DNA of 64,000 nt from Megamerina dolium (lineage: Eukaryota; Arthropoda; Insecta; Diptera; Megamerinidae), in contig OY978525.1 in assembly GCA_963854835.1 (NCBI GenBank), positions 122,083,240-122,147,239 on the forward strand, read 5' to 3'. Made by a program: the position numbers and the translations under genes. Positions 23,583 to 35,590 of this stretch are shown here, in pieces. How positions within the stretch are numbered: position 1 is the stretch's first letter; each line of letters starts with the position of its first letter. Under the pieces are notes generated by a model that searched no databases, had not been told where the DNA came from, and saw only the letters and a program-made list of their open reading frames with translations.

Positions 23583-25547
23583 TTTACAAAATTTTATCTG
23601 AATATCATAAATATAAAGTGCTCAAAGTTTGTGCAAAAATTATTAAATTATCAATTCAAAAATCTCTTGACCAGTTCATAGAAATAGAGAATAATTTTTT
23701 AAAATATAACTACTTAATCCTCAGTTATTCTAAATTTTATTTCAATTATATTCTTACGAATGGAAGTTCATATAAGATATTTACTCAATGAAATTAATTA
23801 GATTGTCGCAGAAGAGTAGAAGGAACAGAATAAACTAATAGCAGTCACAAATTTTGTTTACAAAAAAGGGCACAAACTTACACGCATACACATATGCGTT
23901 GTAATTCAATTCTTATGATAACATCAGCAGAGTAGCGGCGTGATTAACAACAGCAGCATCAATAAAATCTTAGCAGTGACCTAAAAGTTTCGTATGCCCT
24001 ATGATATGGCATTTCAGGAATGAGCTGGAAAGAATAGCGGAGGATGTGCGAAGGTTTTTTCCACTTTTCCTATACGCTTTCTGTAATAACAAATTAAGGT
24101 TTTTTTTCCGCATAACCCTTTTACTTTGTTGCCAAAATGAAAATATCTTTCATTTGTACAAGAATATCTTAAATTGATCAATTTATTCCACTTAATTACT
24201 TTTTACCAGCAATTTGCGAAACTGATTGAAATTCTAATGTTAGAAAATGGCTGAGTCATTGATTGTTAAATAATATAATTGACCTGATAAGGGCTTTTAA
24301 GGGTAATTTGAAAATTTGGGGTGTTAAAAGTTTTCAAAACTCGGTTTCGTTTTGTATTCGGTTGTATTCGACAAGATTTTCAACCTCCAGTTGGTCATTT
24401 AAAAAGTAAATTCCATTTTATTTTGTATCACCATGTAATTGTGTAATTACACGTACATAGATGAATGCATATTAGGATTTATAAATATTGGAATGATTTG
24501 TACTTGCACAAGAGCAACCAATACAATAATTAATCTAATTTGGTTTTTGTGCTTGCTCTATTTTGTTCAACACAAACCAACAATGTAAATACATGAGCGC
24601 ACTAATCATTTAAAATGGCCAACTCTAAAATCGATTTGAAACAGGAAGCTCTACACTATATGTGTGCAAGTGTGCAAATACATAAATTATTATTATGATT
24701 ATTCCTAATTAAGGACATTAGTAATCATAATACTGACACATAGTCATTTGTATTCATATCGATTGTATAGTCTGAATGTAGGTATGTACTCTACATATCT
24801 ATATACATATCATCATCAACATCAACAGCATCCATTACGATGGAAAATAAACAACAACATAAGTATGTGTGTGAACTTGTGTTCGAGTGTGCTTTTGTGA
24901 GCATATAGAATTTCCTTTGCCATTAAATAATCAAGCAAATATTAGCAATATAACATAAATTGTACACGGCATTGCTCTATATAAGTACATCTATATTTAA
25001 TGGGTTTTATTGAACACTTAGACATAAACTGACAGTCCTACGCATACACAGATATTTGTATGCATGTTATTAATAACCACAATAATATTCTCATATGTAT
25101 ATACGTGTACACTAAGCATTATATCGTACATATGAATATGCCATTATCAGCTGGAGCAATTTTAATTAGCGCAAGCTCTTAGGCGCTAATGCTAACAATT
25201 AATATGAGTATATCATGTATAGTCATTACAAAATATTTCATGGATATGATATTGTTTTGCAAACTATGAGTACAAGGCTAAATGAAAAACCCCTTATCTA
25301 TGTATATATTCATACTCTATCCTCGTCGCGTGTAAATAATATGTTGTCTTGATTGCGAATCTAAATAAAAATTGAAACAAATAAATATAAGCGTATATTC
25401 CTCTTACATACAAAAACATTGAGGTCTTAATAAAAATAGGTATGATAATACATCAGAGGTATGTATGTATGTAAAAGCATTTTCATATTTACATATGTAT
25501 GTACATATGCCTTTTCATACTTTTTTACATAGCATCTATTCGTGTAA

Positions 25548-25698
25548 CCCATAGCTCAATAGTTGGTGTATTGCTACTTTAATATAACAATTGGGAATTT
25601 TTCCGGCAGGGTCCTGTGACAAAGCTCAGAAAAAGTGATGTCACAAAATTTCTGCCGTTCGAAGCCGACTAACATAGGCAGAATCCTTCTAGTGATAT
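25548..25698 (+). mobile_element. tRNA-SINE copy, internally deleted
   Basis: A degenerate head (CCCATAGCTCAATAGTTGGTGT) is followed, after loss of the central region, by CTGTGACAAAGCTCAGAAAA, GATGTCACA and TTCTGCCGTTCGAAGCCG. It ends before the usual tail. Older than the copies with target duplications. Confidence 0.75.
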
Positions 25699-26205
25699 TC
25701 AAAAAATTGAACGCGATCAAATAGTACTTGGAGAAAAGCTCGAGCAAAATGCTCTTCAGAGCCTATAAGTGCAACCCACATCCACACAAAGTTGTACATA
25801 TGCAGTTGCACATACTTATACACAAATTAGTATATGTAAATATATTTAGGTGTATTTATGTATTTGTGATGACTTATTTACAAATACTACTGCGTATGCG
25901 TATGATGCGATGGTACTGATGACGATAACGACGATGATGATGATAACGATTTGAAAACCCCCTCTTTTAATATTCTGATTATTATAAAAGCACTCTGTGC
26001 CGCCATATTAACAAATGCTACTCGTAGGTACTATTACACGTATACGCGATTTAAAGATTTCGAAATTATTTTATAATACAATTGCAATAGTCATACTCCA
26101 GAATATTAAAATGTCGACTGTGTTTTGAACCTGGTGCATTACAAACAAATTGCGATAGGCACATATTTTTGCCTAAAATATTTAAGAATCTTACTTCAAT
26201 AACAT

Positions 26206-26312
26206 CTCTATTACTGCCGGAAGAATTACCAATTGCTTGCTGACAGGTGGATACCGTTCGAAAAATCATGTGGAGCGAGTCTACTACCTACAGATCAGAA
26301 GGTCAATAAACG
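26206..26312 (-). mobile_element. tRNA-SINE fragment (head and body)
   Basis: On the plus strand this reads TTACTGCCGGAAGAATTACC, AATTGCTTGCTGACAGGTGG and CTACAGATCAGAAGGTC, the reverse complement of the SINE body and part of the head, with an internal gap. It lacks the A box and the tail. Confidence 0.75.
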
Positions 26313-27543
26313 AACACGATTTGAGATTCTATTTAAGTGTAATATTACAATCATAGTGCATATGGTTTAATAAAAAATTAAAGAAATATTAATTACTTCT
26401 TAGGGAGAGAAAAAAAAACAAGAAAAATGAAAAGAAATTTAGAATGTTTATGAGAAAATCTTTGTTATATTTTCGATTTAGTTTTATTTTCAATTTCATT
26501 TTTGTTTTGCTGTTTGATATCTTTTTATTTATATTTAATTTAATATTCAAAACATTTTGGGGCTGCTTTAAAAGAACTTGGGGATGCTGAGCATTACTGA
26601 GTTATTGAAGTTTGATCAAATTTTATTCTCAGGTCTGCAAATAATTTCTTGACTTAAATCAATTAAAATAAACCTATTCTAGTAATGATCAATTTTAAAA
26701 GTCACAAAAATACTGGCAGAATATATCGCCTCGTGCTACCTAGTATATTTTTAATAACATAATAAGAATAATAATAAGCATAATACTAATAATAAAATTT
26801 ACAGGCAAAAATGGCAGCAAGTAACAAGAACTTCCCATACGATTATTATTACTACATTCTCATATTACAAACAATCGTAATGCATATTTCCCATCGCAAT
26901 GCTGATTGCACAATAAATACACGATTTTGCAACCAATATTCTCAATGTATTTGATTCGCACTATTATTATAACTATTACACGATAGAACCAATGCTAATG
27001 CAGGGTGTTTTCAGAGATGTACAACTTCAAATTGAAATAAAATAATGAGATTAATTACTTCGCGACCGCTGGGGCATGATAATTGTCACCAAAAAAACTA
27101 AAGCTGTTAGAACTTAAAATCTAATGTTTTCACAGACATATCTGCTATTAGAAAAAAAATAATTTTTTACGAAAAATATTTTTTTTTTATTATTAAAAAG
27201 AGCACATCAAAGAATTTTTTCTTAAATGCTTGGAACCTAAACAAAATATTTATTAAATTTTTCTATTATTTGTCTCCTTAACTAAATTTGTCTTGTCTTT
27301 CTAAAACTATTTATCTAATGAAGAAAAAAGCATTACTTAAACTTAGTTTCATACCTATGGATGAAGATTAATAACACCAACAAATAATTTACTTAACGCG
27401 AAACTTGCACCTAAAATTGCACCTAATCACTAATACTGAATAGTTAGCCTGTAAGACACAGTACCTTATCAAGTATTCTAATTAAGTAATATGGTGAGGG
27501 TATCGTGAAAATATATTTTTATTTATTTTATTTTTTTCGACAG

Positions 27544-27726
27544 CTATGAGGGTCTCTTGTCCAGTGTGCGCCGTCCTGTTAGAAGAATGTGTCTTCTAAC
27601 ATGTGTCAACATTCCATTTATTTGGGGCACGAAATAATCAGCAATCATGGTTTTATATCGCTTGCCGTTGACGGCAATGTTCTCGCCGTTCTCGTTTTTA
27701 TAGCAGCTATTGTTTCTTGGGTGCAA
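27544..27726 (-). pseudogene. IS630-like (Tc1/mariner superfamily) transposase fragment
   Basis: The minus strand reads NGENIAVNGKRYKTMIADYF, typical of the region before the second catalytic Asp in a widespread insect IS630-type transposase. This is followed in another frame by sequence resembling FQQDGA..HT. A related and longer piece (NAIPVNGESYRGIINDF) lies at 63620-64000. Frameshifts show that it is dead. No ends were found. Confidence 0.6.
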
Positions 27727-27920
27727 AGTGTATGATATCTCTACGGATTCGTATTATCATTCAGAGTATACGTAGTATGAAAACGGTCAATGGTTTATCG
27801 AATTAATTGTTCGATTGTTTGTTATTGCCCGTAAATGGGACGTAGCGCGTAGCAATATTCCCGAACTGAACCATGAAATTAGCACAATTTTCAAGCGTTG
27901 TTCTCACTTTAGTCTATTCG

Positions 27921-27990
27921 TGACGAAACGGCAAACCAATCTGAGCTCAACTGATAATAGCATCGCCAGAACTGACCAACTTGTGACGGT
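27921..27990 (+). repeat. Dispersed repeat family C, copy 2
   Basis: Matches 3459-3530 (TGACGAAACGGCAAACCAAT through GACCAACTTGTGACGG). It lies 0.2 kb from the IS630-like fragment and may belong to that element's untranslated part. Confidence 0.6.
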
Positions 27991-29228
27991 TTAATCGTAA
28001 TCGGAAAATGGAACCTCCAAAAATCACCCTTCGTAATAATTTACGCTTATATGAACTATTCTTAAGTAAAAAGCGATATGCCGTTATAATGGCAGAACCA
28101 ACAGAAATAGGATACGCAAGTAACAACATGCCGATATACTTCTCGTAAAACGAACATTTTAATGCATTTCAACTACATAGTGCAATGAAAAGTGTTTATG
28201 CATACGAGTAGATAGGAGTGAGTGTTCGTATGTGTAGTCGTAAAAGCAAATATGAGCGTATGTTCACAATGAATTTACTTTATACAAATTTAATGGCAAA
28301 ACTACGTATACATACATAGAGTTCTTTGCATGCTTATGAGCGTATAGCTATTTTATTGCTTGGCATTCTAAAAAATAAACACGATGCTGTTGATTGTCGT
28401 TGCTACTGCTATTGATGATGACCCATTTATGAATGTAATGTTACAAAATGTAAAATGTTTTCTCTAAAAAGCAAAATCAAAACAAAACTGAAAAGAGAAA
28501 GTAAAACTGGGTTATACGTAGATACACACATGTGCAATATATCGTATAAACTTATATGAGTGCATATATACGAGCATGAATGCTTATGGCATTAAAGGGA
28601 TGTATAAGTACATGTTAGAAAAAGTCGAACTAGAAATTAAAATAAATAAAGACAATACAATCGTAACTTTCTAACATTCTGCTTTTTGTTTTTCACGAGG
28701 ACTTGGTCACAAACTTGGCCGAGATTATGGTTCAGTCTTGTCGTGCGCTTAGGAAGCTCTTTCTGAATTTTTTTAATGGCAAATTATTAACGTTAGAGGA
28801 ATGACTAATTTCTTCACGTCATGTGGAAATGATTGAAAACTAAAATTTTTGTATTTTTGCGAATTTCTTTTTTCTATTTTGCTACTCTTTTTATAGGGGA
28901 TATTTGCATTTGATTTGAAAAAGACCAATATATGTTATGTAATCATTGTATTGTTATAAAAACTATAAAAGTTGTCCTATAGAACTTTAGTAAACCATAG
29001 AATTTGTATATAAATGAAGAGAAATTTTTCTCTCAAACTGAGATAAACTATTCTTGAAATGATTACAGTAGCATCGGCAGTAATTTTAACAAAGTGAGCA
29101 TTTGACGATTCATTAAAAACCAGTGGACAAATACGCTCAAAAGGAACAAGTTTTGAACCCAAACTAATCAGCTAATATAAGTTTTGTTATGTTATTTTGG
29201 CTGCCCTCTCTCTGAGAGGACACACTTA

Positions 29229-29318
29229 GGCCAGAAAGGCCCATTGTGATACCACTGAGCTTCTCTTCCAATACTATTGGGCGTGTTAAATTTGGACAGC
29301 ATTAGAAGGGACGGCAAA
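29229..29318 (-). mobile_element. tRNA-SINE 3' fragment
   Basis: The plus strand shows AGGCCCATTGTG, GAGCTTCTCTTCC and TTAGAAGGGAC. This is the reverse complement of the SINE segment just before its tail, with small insertions. Only about 90 bp is retained. Confidence 0.65.
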
Positions 29319-31363
29319 ACCGTCACACGTCGAGCGAAATATATGATTTTCAAAGGGAAAAGAAAAAGAGTGAAGTCAAGAACAAGCCACCGCCCAATTC
29401 AATGTTTATTTTGTTAAATTGCCAATTTCAGCATTTTTTCGAACAACTCTCGTCCAATATTTTGCAATTCTAGCCGTGCTCGTACCAATGGCGCGAATTA
29501 TACCCACATAAATCATCCTCTGCTGCATTGGTTTGAATGCCTTACGGAATATCAATCAATACATACAATGCATTTTTATTTATTTATTATCATTGTTTCA
29601 TCTGCATGGATTGGAATTCTGTGCTCCTTACATCTGTTCGTGTAACACGTTTCTGTATCATATTTAATTTGATGCATTTTTATTGTTATTGCTATTCTTA
29701 CTAATTTCCAATAAGCTCATCCTTCCACTACTACGCTAAGAGTATTGCTATTGTTAGGGGTAAATTTAGATGTAAGTGTAAGCAAAATTAAGGCATCAAT
29801 TTGCACAAGTTTCCAATAAAAAACCAAGATTTGCGTGGTATTTACATACAAACATTGTAGGTCGTTTAGTATACAATTGAATATTCGTTGGTCGATTATT
29901 TTAGAAAACAGTTTTGTTTATATTTTCCTCATAATCATAAACCATATTGGTAGTAACTCTCTTTCAGAGGTTTTTTTATTTGACGATTGGATGCTGAATT
30001 CATCGCAAATACAAAAAAATCCCTGACATACTCGTATTATAACCTCCAAGTGGTTGATTCAATTTGATTAAATTACTTTGACGCAATTGCCTTTGTCGAA
30101 ATCGCGACTCCGCGACAAATTTCAACAGCAAATGATATTGAAAAAAGTATAATTAAGAAATGTTTTAGTATCTTATTCAGATGAACATATAGTTCTTTCT
30201 TTAGCCACAGATGATCTTGTAATTAGGATTTTTTTTATACAGATATAAGTCAAAAATATATATTTTCGTTGCTCACGCGAGGTAAAAATATAACGAAAAT
30301 CATAATTATAAATTTGCATTTATTTTAGATACAAGCGCTCTCTGTCCACAATGCAGTATTTGCTTAAAACCATTGGGCAAATAGGATAGAAAAGTTGGAT
30401 TTCGTAACACAATCAATTTTTCAGTTATGAGTGACATTTTTGTGGAAATACTTAAATGGGGTATAAAGCTATTAATTTGATATAAAAACCATTTTCGACT
30501 AACCTTTCAATCTAGAATATTTAAAAATATTTTCGTGATCCACTCTAATGTACAGAGTATTATACTATCAAGTATATATATTATATTGCTATTTATTCAT
30601 TCGTTAACTGGCTTTTAATTTAAATGTTATGCATACGTTATGTTGACCTCAAAAACAAGTCAATTTATATTATAATTTTCGCATTAATTACTTTTTGTGT
30701 CAATACTTTTTTTTGTGAACATATCCTTCGCATTTTCGTTTTTTTTTTCAATGAATGCTTTTCTGCTCTTCCTCTGGAAAATGATTAAATTCTGAACAGC
30801 GTCAACGTGGCAACAGCAACAACAACCAACAATTTCATCAATTTAATATTTCAATGTAAACGCGATACGTAAACAAACAGTCAGCAAAAACAATAACGCT
30901 TAAATGAGAACAACAACAACAATTGCACGTCGTGTCGTCGAATCAACAATAAATTATGGGTGTACAAAGTGTTCATAGTAGCATTCATTGCTCCATTCAT
31001 TCATTCATTTATTCATGCCTTTAGTTGAGCAACAATTTTAATGCTAAACATTAATCACGCCGCCAAAAACGAATGTTGCCACTTAATATAAAGCTCACAT
31101 ACACGCAACGAGAGTATAAAGTGATAGTGTGCGATAGTACATTTTCGTTCCTTTTACCATTTTTATATATATCGTATATATTTTTTTGTAATGTACATTA
31201 CGTACAACTATGCTCATACTAATATTTATGCGCTGTAATAAACGTGCAAACATACAATAAAGTGGAATTTCACAAGCAAGCTCGCACGTATTTGTATGTA
31301 AATATACGAATAGGTACATACGCACGCACTTATACACACATACAAGCATTGGTACAAAACAAT

Positions 31364-31724
31364 AAAAAAATAAATATGTGGCCACATAAAGCTCCAAAGG
31401 GCTCATTGGCCGAGCTTCTCTTCCATTACTGTTGTGCGTCTTAAATTTTGGACAATATTAGAAGGGACCTACTTATTTTAGCCGGTTCCGAACGGCAGAA
31501 CACTTGTGACATCACTTTTTCTGAGCTTTGTCACAGAGTTCTTTAAGAAGCTTTTTCATGACAAGTTGTTACTGTGGGAAGAATTGCCAATTGCTTGCCG
31601 ACAGGTGGGTACCGTTCGAAAGAAAAATCTTATCGATATTAAATTTGTTATGCATCAGCCGGGGATTGAACCACCGACCTACAGATCAGAAGGCGAACAC
31701 ACTAACCACTGAGCTACGGCACCC
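31364..31724 (-). mobile_element. tRNA-SINE, full length, 10-bp target duplication
   Basis: This is the best reference copy, at 361 bp. Direct repeats ACAAAACAAT at 31354-31363 and 31725-31734 flank it. In its own orientation it starts GGGTGCCGTAGCTCAGTGG, a tRNA-like head with A and B boxes. It continues through a body of about 250 bp (GACAGTAACAACTTGTC-like, CTCTGTGACAAAGCTCAG, GTTCTGCCGTTCGGAACCGG) and ends ATGTGGCCACATA followed by TTTATTTTTTTATT. The head resembles a tRNA down to the T-arm (GGTTCAATCCCCGGC). The isoacceptor is not clear because the anticodon arm has diverged. Confidence 0.95.
31662..31716 (-). promoter_or_regulatory. Internal RNA polymerase III promoter (A and B boxes) of the SINE
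   Basis: The A box TAGCTCAGTGG occupies 31716-31706 and the B box GGTTCAATCCC occupies 31672-31662 on the minus strand, with 33 bp between them. Both fit the tRNA consensus closely. The same boxes are intact at 23250-23304 and 59265-59318. Confidence 0.8.
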
Positions 31725-32454
31725 ACAAAACAATGCAAACAATAAATATCCCAAATAATGTGAACAACTGACACACACGTGTGGTGAATTATTTCAAAGA
31801 ATCACTTTGTAGCCCACACATGCGCTCATCGTCTGCCAATCTGTTATGCTCACATGCTTGCAATATGAATGCAAATGTGGGAATACACACAGCAGAGTTG
31901 TAAAAAATTTCAATCAATTGTCGATTTAAATCAATTATTAAACAAAAGTCAATATCAAACAAATACTTGAATAGATTTAAAATCATAAGTCACTTTCGAC
32001 GACAGTTTATGACTGACTGACTGACTGTAAACATGGCTATTTATTCACACTGAGGGAGTCGACAACTCAACTTTTGGTGGACAGACATCTTGTTCTTCTC
32101 TTTCCGTTTATATATGTTTATCACTGTTCTTTTCAATTTTACACAAGTGGGTAGACTGGATTATAATTACACAGGGAAACACACTTTCTCGGGGTAGACT
32201 CAACCAGTCTCAAATGATAGGATTTTACTTCAGAAACAAAAGCCTTAATCCCTTTCTGCTCCACTATGTCACAATTTTTATTCAGTGGTTTAAAATTTGG
32301 CTTTTTCGATTTAGGACAGCTCTTGCCTTCGGACACCTATATTCAAAACTACCACCCGTGTGGGTTATTATGATGACGATGATGAATTAAAATTTTAAGT
32401 ACTTTATTATTAAGCAGTGAAGCAACAAAATCGAACCGTTTCTGAAGTATATCA

Positions 32455-32960
32455 TCACAGGCGATGAAAAATGAATTAAATACGAGACTACTAATCGAAA
32501 AAAATAATGTTTAAAGAGCGGTGGCTCACCATAAACGACATCGTTACCTGGATTGACGGCAAGCAAGGTGATGCTGACTACCTGAATTGTGGGATTGGAA
32601 GAGAATTGTTTATTACGAGCTACGGCAACCTGGTGAAACGATCAATTCTGACCTCTACGGCTCACAACTCGACCGATTAGACGAAGCTATCAAAACCGAC
32701 CAGAATTGGCCAACAGAAAGATGTTGACCCGACAAAAAATGACTGCACTTGGCTGGGAAGTTTTGATACACCCAGAGCCGCAGAGAATCACTTGTCAAGG
32801 TTTTTTTTTGGCCGATAAACCACAGAAGTTCTATATCGATGGAATCATGAAACTACATTATATAAGTTATATATAATAATGAAACACATGTACTTATTAA
32901 ATTTGGTTTTCAATAAAGAAAGGTTTTATTCAAAAATTTTTAAAAAACTCAAGATCACCC
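32455..32960 (+). pseudogene. mariner transposase relic (C-terminal half)
   Basis: Across several frames the plus strand gives ITGDEK (first catalytic Asp motif, followed by a stop where Trp is expected), TTSLPGLTASKVMLT, YYELRQPGETINSDLYG, QLDRLDEAIKTDQNWP, and TALGWEVLIHPEP in place of the HPPYSPDLAP motif. A tail DKPQKFYIDGI follows. Frameshifts are frequent. It lies on the same strand as the mariners at 49.8 and 53.8 kb but is a different lineage. Confidence 0.75.
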
Positions 32961-33252
32961 AATATGTTAAAACATGTGCACCCTTGTATGCGGACGTTTG
33001 TTTAAGTTTAGTGGCATATTTTACGCATGCATGCACACAATAACAAAAATGTGTGCATTGCTTGCGAAAACAGAATGACTTGGGAAAACATATGTACAAA
33101 AATACTTTTCTGTAATTTTTTTATTGTTTTTATGAAAATGCTCACAAAAAAAAAAAGAAAAAAATAATTCTACTTTCAAAATCTTGCAATTTATTACATA
33201 TTTGAAGTACATGTGATATACGTGCAGGGCAATGATTCATACAGTGTAGAAA

Positions 33253-33690
33253 TTAGAGATGCGACGGATAGTTATTTGGCCGGATACCGGATATCTGGAG
33301 AGTGGCACGGCAGGATAGCCGATTATCCAGCGGCCGGATAACAAGTCCATTGTCTCGCTGTCATCAAAATCAATCGACAGGATACAATTTATGAATGGAG
33401 TTTGTTAATGGAAAATATAGTTCAAAACGCCTATCAATACATATGCATGCTAAAATATGTAATACTTCAACCTGGCAACTCTCAAAATCAACAAGTTAAA
33501 AAATTTATTGTTAGTTGTAACATAAATAGCAAATAAACTAGTTATACGAGTAACAAAGATTTTTTTACTTAAAGTAATTTTGAAAGACGATCTGTCCAGC
33601 CGGATACCGGATAGTAACTCAATATCTGATATACGAGCGAATAGTAACTCAATATCCGGTATACAAGCGAATAGTAACGCCATTCGTTCT
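33253..33690. mobile_element. hAT-like non-autonomous segment rich in CCGGATA
   Basis: The segment starts TAGAGATGCGACGGATAG, which resembles a hAT terminus. It carries clustered and partly palindromic copies of CCGGATA: GGCCGGATACCGGATATCTG, CAGCGGCCGGATAAC, AGCCGGATACCGGATAG and CAATATCCGGTATAC. It ends in a short tandem CGAATAGTAACTCAATATC repeat (33604-33677). Repeated subterminal motifs near the ends are usual in hAT elements. The matching right terminus (CGCATCTCTA) and the 8-bp duplication were not found, so the class is tentative. Confidence 0.4.
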
Positions 33691-34274
33691 TTTTTTTTTT
33701 CATTTGACGATGAACTGAAAACAATATTAAGGGCAATAACAGCGAAAATTGAGATCGGAGGTGTAAATGGGTGCCATTTTATGGGAACAAATCACTGTGG
33801 TATTCTACTTTATCTTATTTAGCATCCGTTTTAAAATGCATTTCTCTAGCTAACGAGATGCTCGTTATTTTTATTGTTGGTGTTGTGTACATCTTTTCTC
33901 CAATATACAGAGAGCATAACATTTTTTATTTTTAATGTCTGATGTGTTACTTACTCAAACAAACATGTGCACGGTGTGATGGGGCTCACAATTTAATAGA
34001 GTCATAAATAAAAAATGATTTCATCGTTGCACTTAATGTTCACTTGCGCTATATGCCATCACACTTATTTGCTCTTTGCATTCATATGGATGTAAATGGA
34101 TATCTGTATACTCGTAACATCCATCATAAAGTCCATTTTTATACCCTGCATAATGCAATATGCATGGTATATTCATTTCGGTCAGATGTTTGTGTCCACT
34201 TGAAGGAATCTCCGGAGATATAGACATAGATATATATTCGTGATCAGCGTCGATTAAATTTTCGATTTAACGAT

Positions 34275-34321
34275 GTCCGTCCGTCCGTCCGTCCGTCCGT
34301 CCGTCCGTCCGTCTGTCTGTC
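34275..34321. repeat. (GTCC)n/(GTCT)n tract inside the mini-me-like element
   Basis: About ten GTCC units are followed by three GTCT units. The other copy (63251-63282) has fewer units, so the tract has changed length since the two copies separated. Confidence 0.95.
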
Positions 34322-34696
34322 ACCTGGCTGGTTCGCACGATAACTTGAGTAAATATTGAGCTATTTCGATGAAATTTGGCATAAGTAATCTATGATCCAA
34401 GGGTACGGAGGGGATTGATATTGGGCATGATCGGTCAATAACCACGCCCACACCAAGCATTCAAAGCGACTAACCTCGAAATTTTCAAAATCTTTAACTT
34501 GCTATAACTCACATAATATACCACTTGGGACAACAATATTTTGCACATAGAGTTATATTATACTACTATATAACCTCGCCAAAAGTGGGTGAGCCACGCC
34601 TACTTTCTAGCGTAGCTCCCATACAAAGTGTCTGTACTTCTTTTAAATTGAAACTGCTGTAACTTCTACAATCTTCTGTCTAGAATAACCATAATT

Positions 34697-35590
34697 GACA
34701 CTTAGATTAACATAGTAGTCGGAAATAATATGGCAGAAAATCAATGTGCCACGCCCACTCCTTTTTGGGTCTCCCATACAAAGTTGCGGAAATTAAAAAA
34801 AATGTTACCGGTTATAACTTGCAAACTATTCAGCGTAGAATAACGAGATTTAAGGTGTGGATTAGTATTGTACGAGCAACTAGGCTCACAGAAAATGGGT
34901 GCACCACGCCCAGTTTTTATCGTAGCCCCCATACAAATTTTAAATTGAAACAGCTGTAACTTCGGCAATCTTCTGTCTAGAATAACCATAATTGACACTT
35001 AAATTAATATCGTAGTCGGCAAAAATCTGGCAGAAAATCAGTGTGCCACGCCCACTCCTTCATGGGTCTCCCATACAAAGTCGAGTGAATTAAACTAAAA
35101 TTTTAAGCTCCATAGCTTACAAACCATTTAGCCTAGGACAACGAGACTTAGGGTATGAATTAGTATTGTACGAGCAACTAGGCTCACAGAAAATGGGCGC
35201 ACCACGCCCAGTGTTTATCGTAGCCCCCATACAAATTTTAAATTGAAACAGCTGTAACTTAGGCAATCTTATGTCTACAATAACCATAATTGACACTTAA
35301 ATTAATATCGTAGTCGGAAATAATCTGGCGAAAAATCTGCGTACCACGCCCACTTCTTATTGGGGCTCCCATACAAAGTTGAGGAAATTAAACAAAAATG
35401 TTAACCACCATAACTTAGAAACTATTCAACGTAGGACACCAAATTTAAGGTGTGGATTAACATTGAAAAATTAATTGGATTTACTAGAAAGTGGTAAGCC
35501 ACGCCCACTTTTTATATAGCTCCCATACTAAGCCTCGGAATTATCTTAAAATCCTTTTACTTCGTCAAAGTCAACCATATTTCGGGTGTA
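34697..35590. repeat. Three ~297-bp tandem units within the mini-me-like element
   Basis: Units start with GACACTTA(G/A)ATTAA at 34697, 34994 and 35292. The first two are closely alike and the third is more diverged. The copy at 62139-63421 has one unit fewer, which accounts for nearly all of the length difference of about 313 bp. Confidence 0.85.

Noticed and set aside
24830..24890. CRISPR-like or other regular short repeats among CAACATCAACAGC / TATGTATGTA tracts
   Set aside because: These are ordinary fly simple-sequence tracts without regular spacers.
28735..28815. A further SINE copy (AGGAAGCTCTTTCTGAATTT... AATGGCAAATTATTAACG)
   Set aside because: The resemblance to the SINE body is too weak and too short to separate from chance.
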